DNA from: Phoronis australis
Lineage: Eukaryota; Phoronida; Phoronidae
Length of the DNA stretch: 62,000 nucleotides
Direction of reading: 5' to 3'
Assembly (NCBI GenBank): GCA_002633005.1
Contig: NMRA01000525.1
Location: 80,857 to 142,856 of the forward strand
Part shown: one piece after another, positions 44,108-54,508 of the stretch
Layout: each line of letters opens with the position of its first letter
Position numbering within the stretch: position 1 is the stretch's first letter
Made by a program: the position numbers and the translations under genes
The notes under the pieces: generated by a model
What the model saw: the letters and a program-made list of their open reading frames with translations, nothing else
What the model was told of the DNA's origin: nothing
Database searches by the model: none

Positions 44108-44296
44108 TTTAACAATCAGTAAGCTGAAATAGTCTCAATAACAAACACGTCATAGGTATTAAAAAGACCAATATAAATGTTTTTTCACTTTAGGAATTCC
44201 AAATTACTTTTATAATAATCATTGATTTTTTCATATCATTACGCTTATTTTTTCTACACAATGGGTATTTTTTTAGTAGTTTTGAGACTATTTATC
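44108..44296. promoter_or_regulatory. Bidirectional promoter interval between IGBP1 and FMC1
   Basis: Only 189 bp separate the two divergent start codons, so both core promoters and both 5' leaders must fit here or overlap the genes. The interval is AT-rich. No clear TATA box can be assigned to either side. Confidence 0.75.
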
Positions 44297-44368
44297 ATGG
44301 CGACTTCCAGGCATAAAATTTCTGTTTTGAGGGGAATCCTGAGAGAACTGCGCTATTTAAACCACCAG
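44297..44368 (+). CDS. FMC1: FMC1 exon 1 (start codon)
   Basis: 24 codons, MATSRHKISVLRGILRELRY then LNHQ, donor gtttgt, phase 0. The start context is tttatcATGG. Confidence 0.93.
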
Positions 44369-47300
44369 GTTTGTTGTGGGCCACATGACGGCACTACAGA
44401 AGTTTTCACTAAAAAGCGTTACGTATTTCACAACACACGTTTTAAAGCTATGACCGAAACATAATTGCTCAGATGGTTAGCTTCTTTCCTAGAACAGTCG
44501 CGGACTGCAGTGAAATACTAGCTAGCCTTGGTACAAAACTATACTAATATATAGCTTTGCACCGATGTGGGTAAAAAAGTGTTAAGATAAAATCTGACAC
44601 AAAGTTAGTGTCACTGAAAACTACAGTCTTCCTTGAGTAAACTAAATTATTTAACGGTGTAGGCAAAAATGGCATTCTACCGTTATTCTGCTGCTAAAGT
44701 TGTGGAGCGATCTTTAGTGATGGCTTTCGGCGCCATGAAATATTGCGTCACCTATTGGCCAGTTTCTTTTTTTGCCGATTCGTCAATCAACTGTTGTTCT
44801 TTCACGAGGTTGCATACACGTCACAACAAATTATCAGAATTGGTTTCACTTCATTATAAGTTTTTAGAATTTTGATACCGAAAAATCGTATTTCAAAAGA
44901 AATTTTGCTGCTGCCAAGCTATCATCATCTCCTGAGAGATGTCGCAAAAATTTAGGAAATGGCGCGTGCACGTGGCACGAGCATACTGTTTTCAAAACGA
45001 CGAAATACTTTTGACTGTTAGAAAAGGCTGAGAGTTACGCAAGAAAATGACGTTTATTGCATTGTTTTTCACTTAAACTGCTGTAACGGGCATGGTTAGT
45101 GTCGGTTGACTCCCAGAATTTGCATGCACGCTGTACGGTCTTTAGCTTTACATGTTGATACAAGTTTCACGGCGCGGTGATGAGCAGAACTACCCTGGCT
45201 GTGTGCAATTTCGGGATCTACGGAAGAAATACACACAGTGGGTCCTAGCTGTATTTTGACGACAGTCTTTATGCAGCTAGTTGGCTGGCTATGGAATAGC
45301 TTGCCAGGCTACATTACATCAGTCCCCTCTCTTGATATCTTTGTCAGCAAGCTATCTACCTTTCTGAAGTAACACAGTGGGGTTCCTCCATTTGGAACAC
45401 CTGCTTACTGACTGCCCTATCTGTTAACGATATAGCCATGTTAACCGACCTCTGAGGTGACGCTCATTATGTATATATATCCTTTTAAACCTGTTATAGT
45501 TGTTCTCGTTTCTGTTGATCTTCATTGTTATACAGTGGCATAATACTCTGGAGAGAGTGTGGTCATGGAGAGAGTGTGGTCATGGAGAGAGTGTGGTCAT
45601 GGAGAGAGTGTGGTCACTTAAACCAAGAAGAAGAAGAAGTAGTAAAATCCAAACCAACGTCCGGAATCTCCTAGACGAACAACAGTGGTCTCTCGATGCG
45701 CACACGGTAGAAAGCCAAAGCAGCAATGAGACAGGTCGAAATCCGTCTGCAGCGTTAACCAGACTCAAACCAGAGAGCTGTGGCAGTGTGGTGTTTACTA
45801 GGTCCGAACACAGATGCTCTTCAATCACATCACTGCCATCAGCAGCTAATCAGCGATTCTTGAGCTATATCAAACCATAAGACCACTAGGGGTGCTACTT
45901 AAATGGAATGATGGCTTACCCTAGCAGTTTTGCATATTAGCATTTGGTGAAGGCTTTCAATCACATATTAGCAGCTAGTCAGCGATTCTTCACGATAAGA
46001 CCACTATAGGAGCACTACTTAAATGGAATAACGGCCCAGGCACACCCTTGGGATTGTAGAGATTCTTGAAGTAGCACGCTGTAGAAACAGCAATGTAGAT
46101 GGAGGTTGAACCAGAACTCATATATTTATTTCTAAACTCTAGAGAGCTATAATACTACATCTCCCTCCAAAATAGTTTACGAACAAAACACTTTATGTAA
46201 TACATTTCTTTAAAGTCTTTAAACTAAGTTAATGTCCTTATCACTGAGTACTTAAAATTGATCAAATGTCTTTCCGTGAAACTAGAGTCAACGACTGTCA
46301 CTTCACAAATATTTAAAGATTCAGCCGGTCCACTGGCTTGATAACACGTTTAGAACCTTGTAGTTCTTGAGTAGGAGGGGAGATAACCTCTGGTTGAGCT
46401 GGTACCGGGGTTAAAGGTGGTGGTGGGGTTGTCTCGGTGGTAGTTTTCAATTCCAGGGTAGCATTACTCAAATTTCCAGTATGGATCAGGGATGGTTTAT
46501 TACGGCAAATTGTAGAACCGGATTCAGTGACGACGAGGTAAGACCTCGGGTTTGCAGAACTCTCTTTCATCTCTCCGAATTTCTCTTGGTCGCGTACCCA
46601 GACCTGGTCTCCAACATCCAACAATGGAAGGGACACTGTTCGGTGTCTGCGATCAATATTCGCTCTGTTCCTTTGGCTAATTTGAGTTTCTTTTGCTCTT
46701 ATGGACTGATCATCAGTGGAACTTTGGAGGAGCTCCTTAGGCATTATCGGCAAAGTTGTTTGGATACGTCTGGACATGAGCAATTGACTCAGCGATTTTC
46801 CATTGTGAATGGGTGTTGATCGGTGTGCAAGGAACCCTAGATGGCGTTCTATATTCTTCCACATGATGTTCTCCGCAGTTTGGACAGCGTGCTCGGCTTC
46901 TCAGTTGGGAGCGGGTAGAGAGGCAAAGACGTTACGTGAACGAAACCATAATCTTTAGCGAATCTCTCGAAACTTTCAGAGGCATACTGGGGACCACTGT
47001 CAGACACTACTAACTATGTCGGGAATCCCATGAGTGCTAAAGATTGACTTCAAGGCTTGTATAGCATATTGTGCTGTCATCTGAGTAAGTCTTTGGACTG
47101 CGATCCAACGTGATCCAACAAACCTACATCCTTGTTGTTCAGTTCGAACAAGACAGTTCCAATGCTCTCCCATGGTCGGGTTGGAAAGGATGAAGGCAAC
47201 AGAGGTTCCTTCACCTCAGGTCTGTGAAGAGCACAGGGTAAGCACTGTTTGCACATTGTCCCAATCTGTTTGCTGGTAAGTGGCCACCACACTGATTCTT

Positions 47301-50300
47301 GGGCTCTTGCTCGGCACCTTGTTATACCTCAATGACCTTGGTGGAGTTGGCCGAGTACTTCCAGCTGCATCGACTGGGAATAACGATACGTTCATCGTAC
47401 ATAAGCAAACTCTCTGTAGGGGTCAAGTGCTGACGATTCTCAAAGTATGCTTTAAGCATAGGTTGATCGGGAAGGATGAAAGGCCACCCATGTTGGCAGA
47501 AGTTGGTCACTTCACTGCAAACGGGGTCTTGGCCTGTGTTGCTAGGAGATTGCATGACTTCATCTTCCTGAGTTGGGATCCCCACAGGTGCGCGGGTCAA
47601 GGCATCTGCAACCAGGTGGTTCTTTCCCGGGACATGGTAGATCTTTGGGTTATATTTCATCAAATGGAGACGAAAACGTAGTACTCGCGATGGCATCTTC
47701 GATAAGTCTGTGGATGACAACAGGGGTACTAGGGTTTTGTGATCGGTCTCCAGCGTGAAGTTTAGCCCGAGGATGAAAGGTGAGAATTTCTTGCAGCGAG
47801 CTCCTCCTTCTCTATCACTGCGTAATGTTTCTCGGTGTCGTTAGTGATCTGGATGCAAAGCAGACTGGTCTTCTGTTACCGTCAGCATCAAGTTGGAGCA
47901 ATACAGCACCAATGCCATTCTGACTCGTATCACCTGCTACTATCGTTACATGATTAGGGTCATAGTGCACCAGTGTCACTGTGGAAACGAGTGAATCCTC
48001 AACATCTTGGAAAGACTTCTTCAGAGGTTAATCCCAAACGAAGGCTTGGTTCTTCCTCAAGAGTTGTCTCAGAGGTTTGTTGATCTTTGCCAAGTTTGGC
48101 AGGAATTTTGCAAGCTGATTCAACATGCCATTGAATCTCTGTAACTCAGTCACATTTGTGGGTACTGGAAAATCTCGAATTGCTTGTGTCTTCTCAGGAT
48201 CAGCCGTTATGCCATCAGAGCTGATAATATGTCCTAGGAATTTAATCTTTGCTCATGAAAAGACGCACTTGTCGTTCAAGGTCAGGCCTGCCTTCTGCAT
48301 ACAACCTAAGACTTTGTGAACCCTAGCATCGTGGACCTCTAGGTTAGGGCCGTGAATCAGAATGTTGTCTATGTGGCATATGACTCCATCCAAGCCGTCG
48401 AGAATGTGGGACATCGTTCACTGGAAAACTTCTGGAGCCGAACTTATCCCGAAGGGCAGACGAATCGACCATATGGCAACAACAGAGACCCCTTTGGGTC
48501 TGGGGTACCGGCCACTTTAATCATTTTTGTATCTAATTTTGTGGCGGTCATGTGGTCTATCCACGCGGCTTCAAATTCTCACCAGGTCTCCCCACGTTCC
48601 CCTGCTTTGACATGGGGGTTGGCGCTGGCATCTGATATGTTGCCATTTTTGTAATGTTCTGCATATTGTTAGATTATATGTCACTTCGTTAACATGTTCA
48701 CTAATTTTGCATGTCACTCGTGCACTTACTGGTAAATTTATTCAGTTAATAAATTCACTAACTTTTGTGTATCACTACTTTTCTGTAAAGTCGCGCGTAG
48801 AAAGTTATCATATAGAGTTTCACACTTTGTGCGCATGCTCCTTTCACATGAACAGTCAGCTCAAAACGTACACACACAGACAGGTCGATGACGTCATGGA
48901 AAATTCCGACTGCATGAAAGGTCCTTGACACAAACCTCTTGAAGGTATCAGTTTATAATGCCTGGTTGTTTCACCAGAACCACAAAAATGACACAAACCT
49001 CTTGAAGGTATCAGTTTATAATGCCTGGTTGTTTCACCAGAACCACAAAAATGACACAAACCTCTTGAAGGTATCAGTTTATAATGCCTGGTTGTTTCAC
49101 CAGAACCACAAAAATGACACAAACCTCTTGAAGGTATCAGTTTATTATGCCTGGTTGTTTCACCAGAACCACAAAAATGACACAAACCGCCGCTGCCACC
49201 ATGTGGAAACAACAACGTAGATGGAGGTCGAACCGGAACTCCATATATTTATTTCTAAACTCTAGAGAGCTATAATACTACACACGCCATTGTTAATAGC
49301 GTGCTATTTTGTGATTTTAAGGTTGCTAATCTAGCGATGTAGTCAATCCTGATGGTCCCGTCGCCAGTAATTCATTAAATATTGTAATAAAACTTATGTC
49401 TCAGTCACCAGTAATTCATTAAATATTGTAAGTAAATTTATGTCTCAGTCACCAAGTGTCAGTGCATCTATATTGAAAGTTGGGTGGTTGGAGAGTAGCT
49501 GGTTGATGTCTGAGTCTCCGAAAGAGTTTTAGCAGTGTTTCTGCCTGTATTGCTGACCTAGATGTCCTGGATAAAATCCATGATTGAAGTTTGAGAAACA
49601 AATTATTCAATTGGAACAAAAAGCTATATGGTGAATGTGGTAGTAAGCAAAGGCCTTTTTCACACTCGTTTTGACAATGAAATAATTTAACAAGTATAAC
49701 ACCAAGAGTTTTGATGTAATGCAAACCAATATGTTTAGCCAGTTCATGCTGCGGTTCACTTTAGCCAGTCAGCTAGCTGTATGAAGACTAGTGCCAAACT
49801 ATACAGTGTTGTTCCAAGGCTAGGATCAATCCAAATAATTCACCACCTTGCAAAACAATTAGTCCTATTACAATACAATAAGTATGTTTTGCAGTCTAAT
49901 ACCCATAATTAACCACCTGGAAAAATTAATTATTCCCCTAACATCAGCGGCTGTAGCNNNNNNNNNCCCCCCTCAGCCCCCTATGGTGCGCCTCCCATGT
50001 CTAACCAATAACGTCAGTATTACGGTGTCTCATTATCAACCATCGCTGTGTGTTTTCTTTGCAGGCGCCTCTGCGTGATAGCCCTTCAGTGGTGTACTTG
50101 CTGGACCAATACAGAAAATATCAGGTGACAAGTGAGAAGATTTGTAGAGGGCCGGAAGAGATGCAGCATATGGCTGAGAATTATTATTGTTTATTACACA
50201 GTACACGTGTGCAACAGGTGAGTGAATAAATGCTGGTGATACAAAGTCTTGTTTTTTTTCAGTACACGCTACTAGTACGCATAGACACACAGTCATCGTG

Positions 50301-52411
50301 TCTATGATGCAATGGCTAAGTGGTTAATATGGTGGACTCTCAACCAAAATGTTGTAGGTTTGCTGTATGTGAACTTGGAATCCTGCTTAATCTCAAGATC
50401 ATATATCCGTGAACTTGGAATTGAATATTCGTTAAGGCAATCAGATCAAATTTTTTGTTCATTGTAAAGAATTTTTGCTGTTATTGGCCTCGCACTCACC
50501 GTTTTTCTCCTTTACCAGAACTTGTGTCACATGACCGGTGTGTCACATGACCGGAGGAATGTGTGAATGGTAACTAATTTTTTGTTTGGTGAATAAGATC
50601 ACCAAAAGTTGAAAAGAGGTTGGTTAAAATTTAAATTGTTTTATTAACATACAATTTGCTTTTAGAGCAGTGCAAATTTTTATCGGCGTGAACGTGATTA
50701 TTTGTGTGAACTTCCCAAGATACATGGTGTTTTCTATGTTCACGCTTATGTGATCTTGAGATTAAGCAGGATTCCATGTTCACGCACAGCAGGTTAGTAT
50801 GGTGAACTCTCACCCAAAAGGTCATGGGTTTAATCCCTGGCTGTTACAAGCATGTTGTTGTATCCTTGAGCAAGGCGCTTAAGCTGAATTTGCCCAGTTT
50901 ACTCAGAACTGTATAAAAGCTTTCTCCACACCAGTGGATTAGCTTGCACACAACCTTAATAATGGTTTCCAATTTAGCGGGCTCCATATTTCTTCAAATT
51001 TCGCAGTGGAACTGACAAGGAATCTGGTGATTTGTATTTGCGTAAAATTATGTGACAAGGAATCTGGTGATTTGTATTTTTGTAAGATTGGTGAGATTCT
51101 CCTTGAAAATTTTTCCTTTGGCAAGATGCAAAGTCACAAAATGTCCTTTGGGTGGCTCGTCTCAAGATGGTCATCAGTTATGCTGAACTCCTTGCTGTTG
51201 TTTTTCCCTGCTGTCTGTGAGAAGAGGGAGCAAGTCCAGTGCTGTAAAGAGGTCCACTTTTATGGCAAAACAACTTTTTTGAAATTGAAAGCGTGACTAC
51301 AGCAGTTTTCAACAGATGTGATTTTCTTCTGGTTGAAAATCTGAATTTTCTGGCTGATTTTCAGTAAATAATTTAGTGTTATTTTTGTCTAGATTATAGC
51401 ATAACTTCTGCAAAAAAGGACGAATTTAAATAAATTTCTTGGTAATATACTGTAATTTCAAGTTTTACATTTTGTGAAGACAAAAAATTCTCAATCATAG
51501 TATTAACAGTGTACGGAATTTCATGCCAATAAAACTTAAAATTTAAAAAATAGTGAAATGAAGTTAATAAGTGTCAGTTAAAAAATAATGAAGGAGCTGA
51601 AGATGACATCATCACCGTTGCATTCAGACAGTATGGGGATTTTATTATGAAAGATTTCTGAAACCATTGCACGGATCAAGTCTGGGTTTCACAAGACAGT
51701 ACTTTCATGGTGGTTTGAGCAACATTTTAGCCTCACAGCTGTATGAGTCAGATTATAACAGACTTCATTTATTTCTCGCGCCAACTCCAACTGAGGGTTT
51801 TTGGTTGCTTAATTCTTTTCCAAAAAACATCAATAACTGCCATTAGCGGGGCAGATAGTGGAAAAATCATGCATTTGATGATACAAGCACCAAAATNGAG
51901 TCATCATGGTAAATTTGGTGCTTGTATCATCATTTGCACAATTCTGGTGCATATTTGCACTTATCTGCCCAGCTACATGCCTGCAACTGTATAGAAACAT
52001 GAAAAACTGAACCACCGACACGAACGACACTTGCAAATCTAAAATTTAACCTAACAAGATGACTGGTGATTTATTTGCGTTAGTATGAGTGTGTATTTTC
52101 AAATTTGTAGATTTCCTATATCCGCCGTCTGTGTGATTTTCATTTTTTTAACCAACTATTTATGAGAAGTTGAAAATGCATGTTTAAAATTCTTGAACTA
52201 GTTATGTCACTTTGAATCTTGGAATGTTTTTTCGTTACACTTGGTACAGGCTACCGAGTGTGAGATGACACAGCATTACTTCAACAGTTTCTTATTGCTC
52301 CATTTTCAGGAGACTGTAGCACTGTACAAAGGTGCTGGTGAGCGTAGTGTGGAGGAATCAGCCAGATTAGTTGGACTTAGGCTTCCAAAGACCCCCGATG
52401 GGCAGACATAG
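44297..52411 (+). CDS. FMC1: FMC1, mitochondrial ATP synthase assembly factor, complete 3-exon gene
   Basis: Exons 44297-44368, 50065-50217 and 52310-52411 join in phase to 108 residues (human FMC1 is 113). FMC1 (C7orf55) is a small LYR-like protein of the mitochondrial matrix; in yeast it acts with Atp12 in assembly of the F1 part of ATP synthase. Recognised blocks are SVLRGILRELRYL in exon 1, VTSEKICRGPEEMQHMAENY and YCLLHSTR in exon 2, and GERSVEESARLVGLRLPKTP in exon 3, the last nearly identical to the vertebrate C-terminus. The start at 44297 puts the conserved LRGILRELRYL at the family position; an in-frame ATG at 44222 would add 25 mainly hydrophobic residues and is probably leader. 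Intron 1 (5.7 kb) holds a gypsy element; intron 2 holds a palindromic element. Confidence 0.95.
44514..45300 (+). repeat. Element family G, copy 2 (FMC1 intron 1)
   Basis: Matches 37415-38180 over its length, starting ctagccttggtacaaaacta and ending cagctagttggctggctat. It begins about 145 bp after FMC1 exon 1. Confidence 0.88.
45550..45617. repeat. 17-bp tandem repeat, 4 copies
   Basis: Unit ggagagagtgtggtcat. In FMC1 intron 1. Confidence 0.95.
45836..46036. repeat. Imperfect duplication before the gypsy element
   Basis: agcagct-a-tcagcgattctt and ataagaccacta-gg and tacttaaatggaat each occur twice about 130 bp apart. Confidence 0.7.
46313..47292 (-). pseudogene. Gypsy integrase remnant
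   Basis: The zinc-binding segment (MCKQCLPCALHRPE) and PWESIGTVLFEL lie at 47292-47077, followed by a broken core. The C-terminal part at 46864-46313 is open for 183 residues (GDQVWVRD, proline-rich tail). Confidence 0.85.
47322..47720 (-). pseudogene. Gypsy RNase H end and connection remnant
   Basis: 132-residue open segment with YNPKIYHVPGKNHLVADALT, the typical gypsy RNase H end. It continues into a spacer before integrase. Confidence 0.88.
47780..48463 (-). pseudogene. Gypsy reverse transcriptase remnant
   Basis: The minus strand encodes IRLPFGISSAPEVFQ near 48463-48421 and CHIDNILIHGPN near 48378-48345, the equivalent of the catalytic Y-x-DD box with the second aspartate changed to asparagine. 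Frameshifts and stops separate the blocks. Confidence 0.85.
48496..48654 (-). pseudogene. Gypsy gag start remnant
   Basis: The minus-strand ATG at 48654 opens MATYQMPAPTPMSK; the frame is lost after about 25 codons by a one-base shift. The reading then runs into reverse transcriptase near 48490, so the junction marks an internal deletion. Confidence 0.65.
48937..49189. repeat. 63-bp minisatellite, 4 copies
   Basis: Unit cacaaacctcttgaaggtat then cagtttataatgcctggttg and accagaaccacaaaaatga; period 63. Since 63 is a multiple of 3, it keeps frames open on both strands. It lies between the 5' LTR and gag start of the gypsy element. Confidence 0.95.
49758..49822 (-). repeat. Element family G, minimal derivative
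   Basis: gccagtcagctagctgtatg is joined within 20 bp to aaactata and ccaaggctagg: the two ends of family G, inverted, with nearly the whole interior missing. Confidence 0.65.
49958..49966. other. Assembly gap (9 N)
   Basis: Next to a C-rich run in FMC1 intron 1. It does not touch coding sequence. Confidence 0.99.
50065..50217 (+). CDS. FMC1: FMC1 exon 2
   Basis: Acceptor ctttgcag, donor gtgagt, 51 codons, phase 0 at both ends. It encodes YLLDQYRKYQVTSEKICRGP. A 9-base N gap lies about 100 bp upstream in the intron. Confidence 0.95.
50309..50360 (+). mobile_element. tRNA-like SINE fragment
   Basis: tgcaatggctaagtggttaa resembles an A box region and ggactctcaaccaaaatgtt the segment before a B box. 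Related to 50792-50920. Confidence 0.5.
50361..50791. mobile_element. Inverted-repeat element with about 55-bp arms
   Basis: The left arm starts tgctgtatgtgaacttggaa then tcctgcttaatctcaagatc; the right arm is its reverse complement, ending cgcacagca. 431 bp, inserted among SINE-like sequence in FMC1 intron 2. Confidence 0.85.
50792..50920 (+). mobile_element. tRNA-derived SINE
   Basis: gttagtatggtgaactctca then aaaaggtcatgggtttaatc and cctgg (B-box-like GGTTTAATCCC), followed by tatccttgagcaaggcgctt, a segment widely shared by tRNA-derived SINEs. Confidence 0.65.
51849..51970. mobile_element. Palindromic MITE able to fold into one long hairpin
   Basis: Ends ggggcagata and tatctgccc. Arms tgatgatacaagcaccaaa (51876-51894) and tttggtgcttgtatcatca (51914-51932) are perfectly complementary over 19 bp with a 19-base loop that contains one N (51897). 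In FMC1 intron 2. Confidence 0.85.
52310..52411 (+). CDS. FMC1: FMC1 exon 3 (stop codon)
   Basis: Acceptor cattttcag; encodes ETVALYKGAGERSVEESARL and VGLRLPKTPDGQT, TAG at 52409-52411. GERSVEESA-LVGL-LP is the family signature. Confidence 0.96.
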   Translation, partial: ETVALYKGAGERSVEESARLVGLRLPKTPDGQT

Positions 52412-54508
52412 CATGTGGTAACATGTGACGCCAGACTAAAATGTGAACCCAACATGTGAATCATGAAGTGTGATACCAGACGCCCTAGCAGTATGTGAAA
52501 CCCTTTAAGATTCTAAGGAAAGGAATTGAAGGCAGAAGTCTGATTATTCATCAATCTTCGCGTATTTTGGAGTGGACGATGTTCTAATTAATAACTGTAA
52601 CAACACAGGGTCGGGAGCGTTTGTTAAAGACAAAATCAACATTATTTTGTGCTGTTTTGAGTGGTTTGTTCACCAATACGTACATATTTATTGTGTGAAA
52701 TATCAAAATTGGTGCTTATCCAATCATTTTGATCAATATAACTTGTTGAATAACACTTAGAAAAAAGTTAATGTTTTATTTATATTTCCATTTGTGAATT
52801 CCATTAAATCTGCGTTTCGCTGCTGTTTAACTGTCAATGTTTAACTTTTAACTGAAGCACTTTGGGGTTTAAAAACATCACCCCGGTCCTCCGATCTTGA
52901 ATTGTTATGGAATTACGCGGCACCTTTAAGTCATGGCAATGTGGCAATGTGCCATTCTGTAATATGTAATTTTTGGGTTGGCCAACTTCAATAAACTCTT
53001 TACTGTTTTCTTGCGTTGCTAATGGTTTTGATGTTCTTGCTGGTAATGGAAATAGGAATCCTGTCGCGGTGGGGAATATTATGAGACAGATTCTATGAAA
53101 GTAAAATACCCAACTCATGTATCCGTTTTTAGCCAGTTAAACAGTGCAAACTGCAGCTTTAAGTAGCAGTGAAGACGTATCCAAGAAATGTAGCCAGTCC
53201 GCTTTTGTATTTGGGCTTTTTTTATGCAACTCGCACAGAAGTAAATGAGGACATGGCATTGCTGTACATGTATTAGGTGCTGCATGCTGTAGTTAATGCT
53301 TTCGCATACTCTGGTCTGAAGGCTTGGGTTCTACAGATATTGTATTGCATCGTTTTCTTTCCACGTCAATTTTCTATTCTTCAACTCTTCTCTTTTGTAA
53401 ACAAATCTTAACGTCGTTAGTGTTCATCTCAGTAGGCCGGCCGTCTCGCACGATTTCACCAGTTGGTAGCCTCATGTATTGTCACGCTGTGTTTTGCTTC
53501 ATTGCGCATTGCAACTACATGCACACCTGGTATCAAAGGCAATGTTTCGGTAACTATGATCAAAAACAAGTATTGTCCCTGTGTGAATCCCCGTTGGTAC
53601 TTGTCTATAATCCCCAAGCAATTTCCATCTATTAAATGCTGTGCGGCTGCAGCTATGTTCATTGTTTGCAGTTACAAATCTCAAGATTGCTAGCATCCCA
53701 ATGATGTAAATGTTGGGTGTGGTAAACAATGCATGGATAAATGGCCCAGCCATGGGTGAAATGGTAATGCCTTTTGTCGACTAATGTACCAAGAAAGGAA
53801 AATGTGGAGAATACACTTACAGGTTGGCACCAATATAAAATGGTCAAGTGTTTCAAATTTTCCAATTCAAGTTTGTTGTTTGGACAATGAAAATTGCCGA
53901 AGACGAGACGACATGTAGGGACTTCTTTAGACAGAACCATCAGCCAAATATGCCAAGATTTAAACAAAACAATCCATACTAAACGCCATTCATTTATTTA
54001 AAAATCCACAGATGTGGCAACATTAAAGGCTAATATAGCCTAGATAACTACACCAATGGAGATAACACCAGTCTCGTTCTACTTATAATAAAGTGAGGGC
54101 AATATTGGAAAGAATACCAACTAAAGTCTCAACTACACTGTACGCGAACTGAATGGGGAACTCAAAATTTACTTGGCAAATCAACTACATGTGCGCACCC
54201 AGCCTAAAATACGGGGCAGCTCGAATTTTTGATAATGTGTACCTTTTACTAACAAAATACTGGGAACCAAAAAAATACGGGACACCACGTTTGGAGCTGT
54301 GAATTGTGCATTTCGCACCTTTTTTTCTTGGACTTTTGTCTTTGTTTTCTCAGACTTTTTGTTTCTCTGAGGCAGATCTTTTTGCCCACTTCGCCAAATG
54401 GGGGGCTCATTCGAGTCCCTGAACCCCTTCTGGGTGCGCGCATGAACTACCTCATGCCAGTGAATTGTTTTCTATTCTTAGTTTCTACAAATTCAAGAGG
54501 GGAATGGA
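52412..54508. other. FMC1 3' UTR and intergenic region
   Basis: AATAAA at 52990-52995 is a possible FMC1 polyadenylation signal. Overlapping short frames on both strands at 53324-53967 are unrecognised and appear to be chance. Confidence 0.4.

Larger units (their letters stand above)
46080..49282 (-). mobile_element. Ty3/gypsy LTR retrotransposon with intact borders, internally deleted
   Basis: Minus-strand element in FMC1 intron 1. Its very short LTRs are 46080-46159 and 49202-49282 (80-81 bp, TG...CA, beginning tgtagtattatagctctcta on the minus strand). The 5-bp duplication cacgc flanks it at 46075-46079 and 49283-49287. A purine tract (ggaggga) precedes the 3' LTR, and tggtggcagcgg follows the 5' LTR as a primer-binding site. 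Coding remnants run from a gag start (48654) through reverse transcriptase, RNase H and integrase, with frameshifts and a deletion of most of gag, protease and early reverse transcriptase. A 63-bp minisatellite lies in the 5' leader. Confidence 0.93.

Noticed and set aside
45500-45880. 126-codon plus-strand frame
   Set aside because: It starts in AT-rich intron and crosses the 17-bp repeat; the composition is repetitive and nothing is recognised.
48856-49220. Frames of 93 and 119 codons with 21-residue repeats
   Set aside because: A product of the 63-bp tandem repeat in a gypsy leader; open on both strands because 63 is a multiple of 3.
50309-50360. Possible tRNA gene
   Set aside because: Only loose A-box-like similarity; no cloverleaf or intact anticodon arm. 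Better explained as SINE.
51006-51296. 96-codon plus-strand frame
   Set aside because: It contains a direct duplication (ggaatctggtgatttgtatt) and lies wholly in FMC1 intron 2 with no family match.
53324-53967. Several overlapping frames of 68-103 codons on both strands
   Set aside because: They overlap in many frames without splice-site support or family match; likely chance in low-stop sequence.
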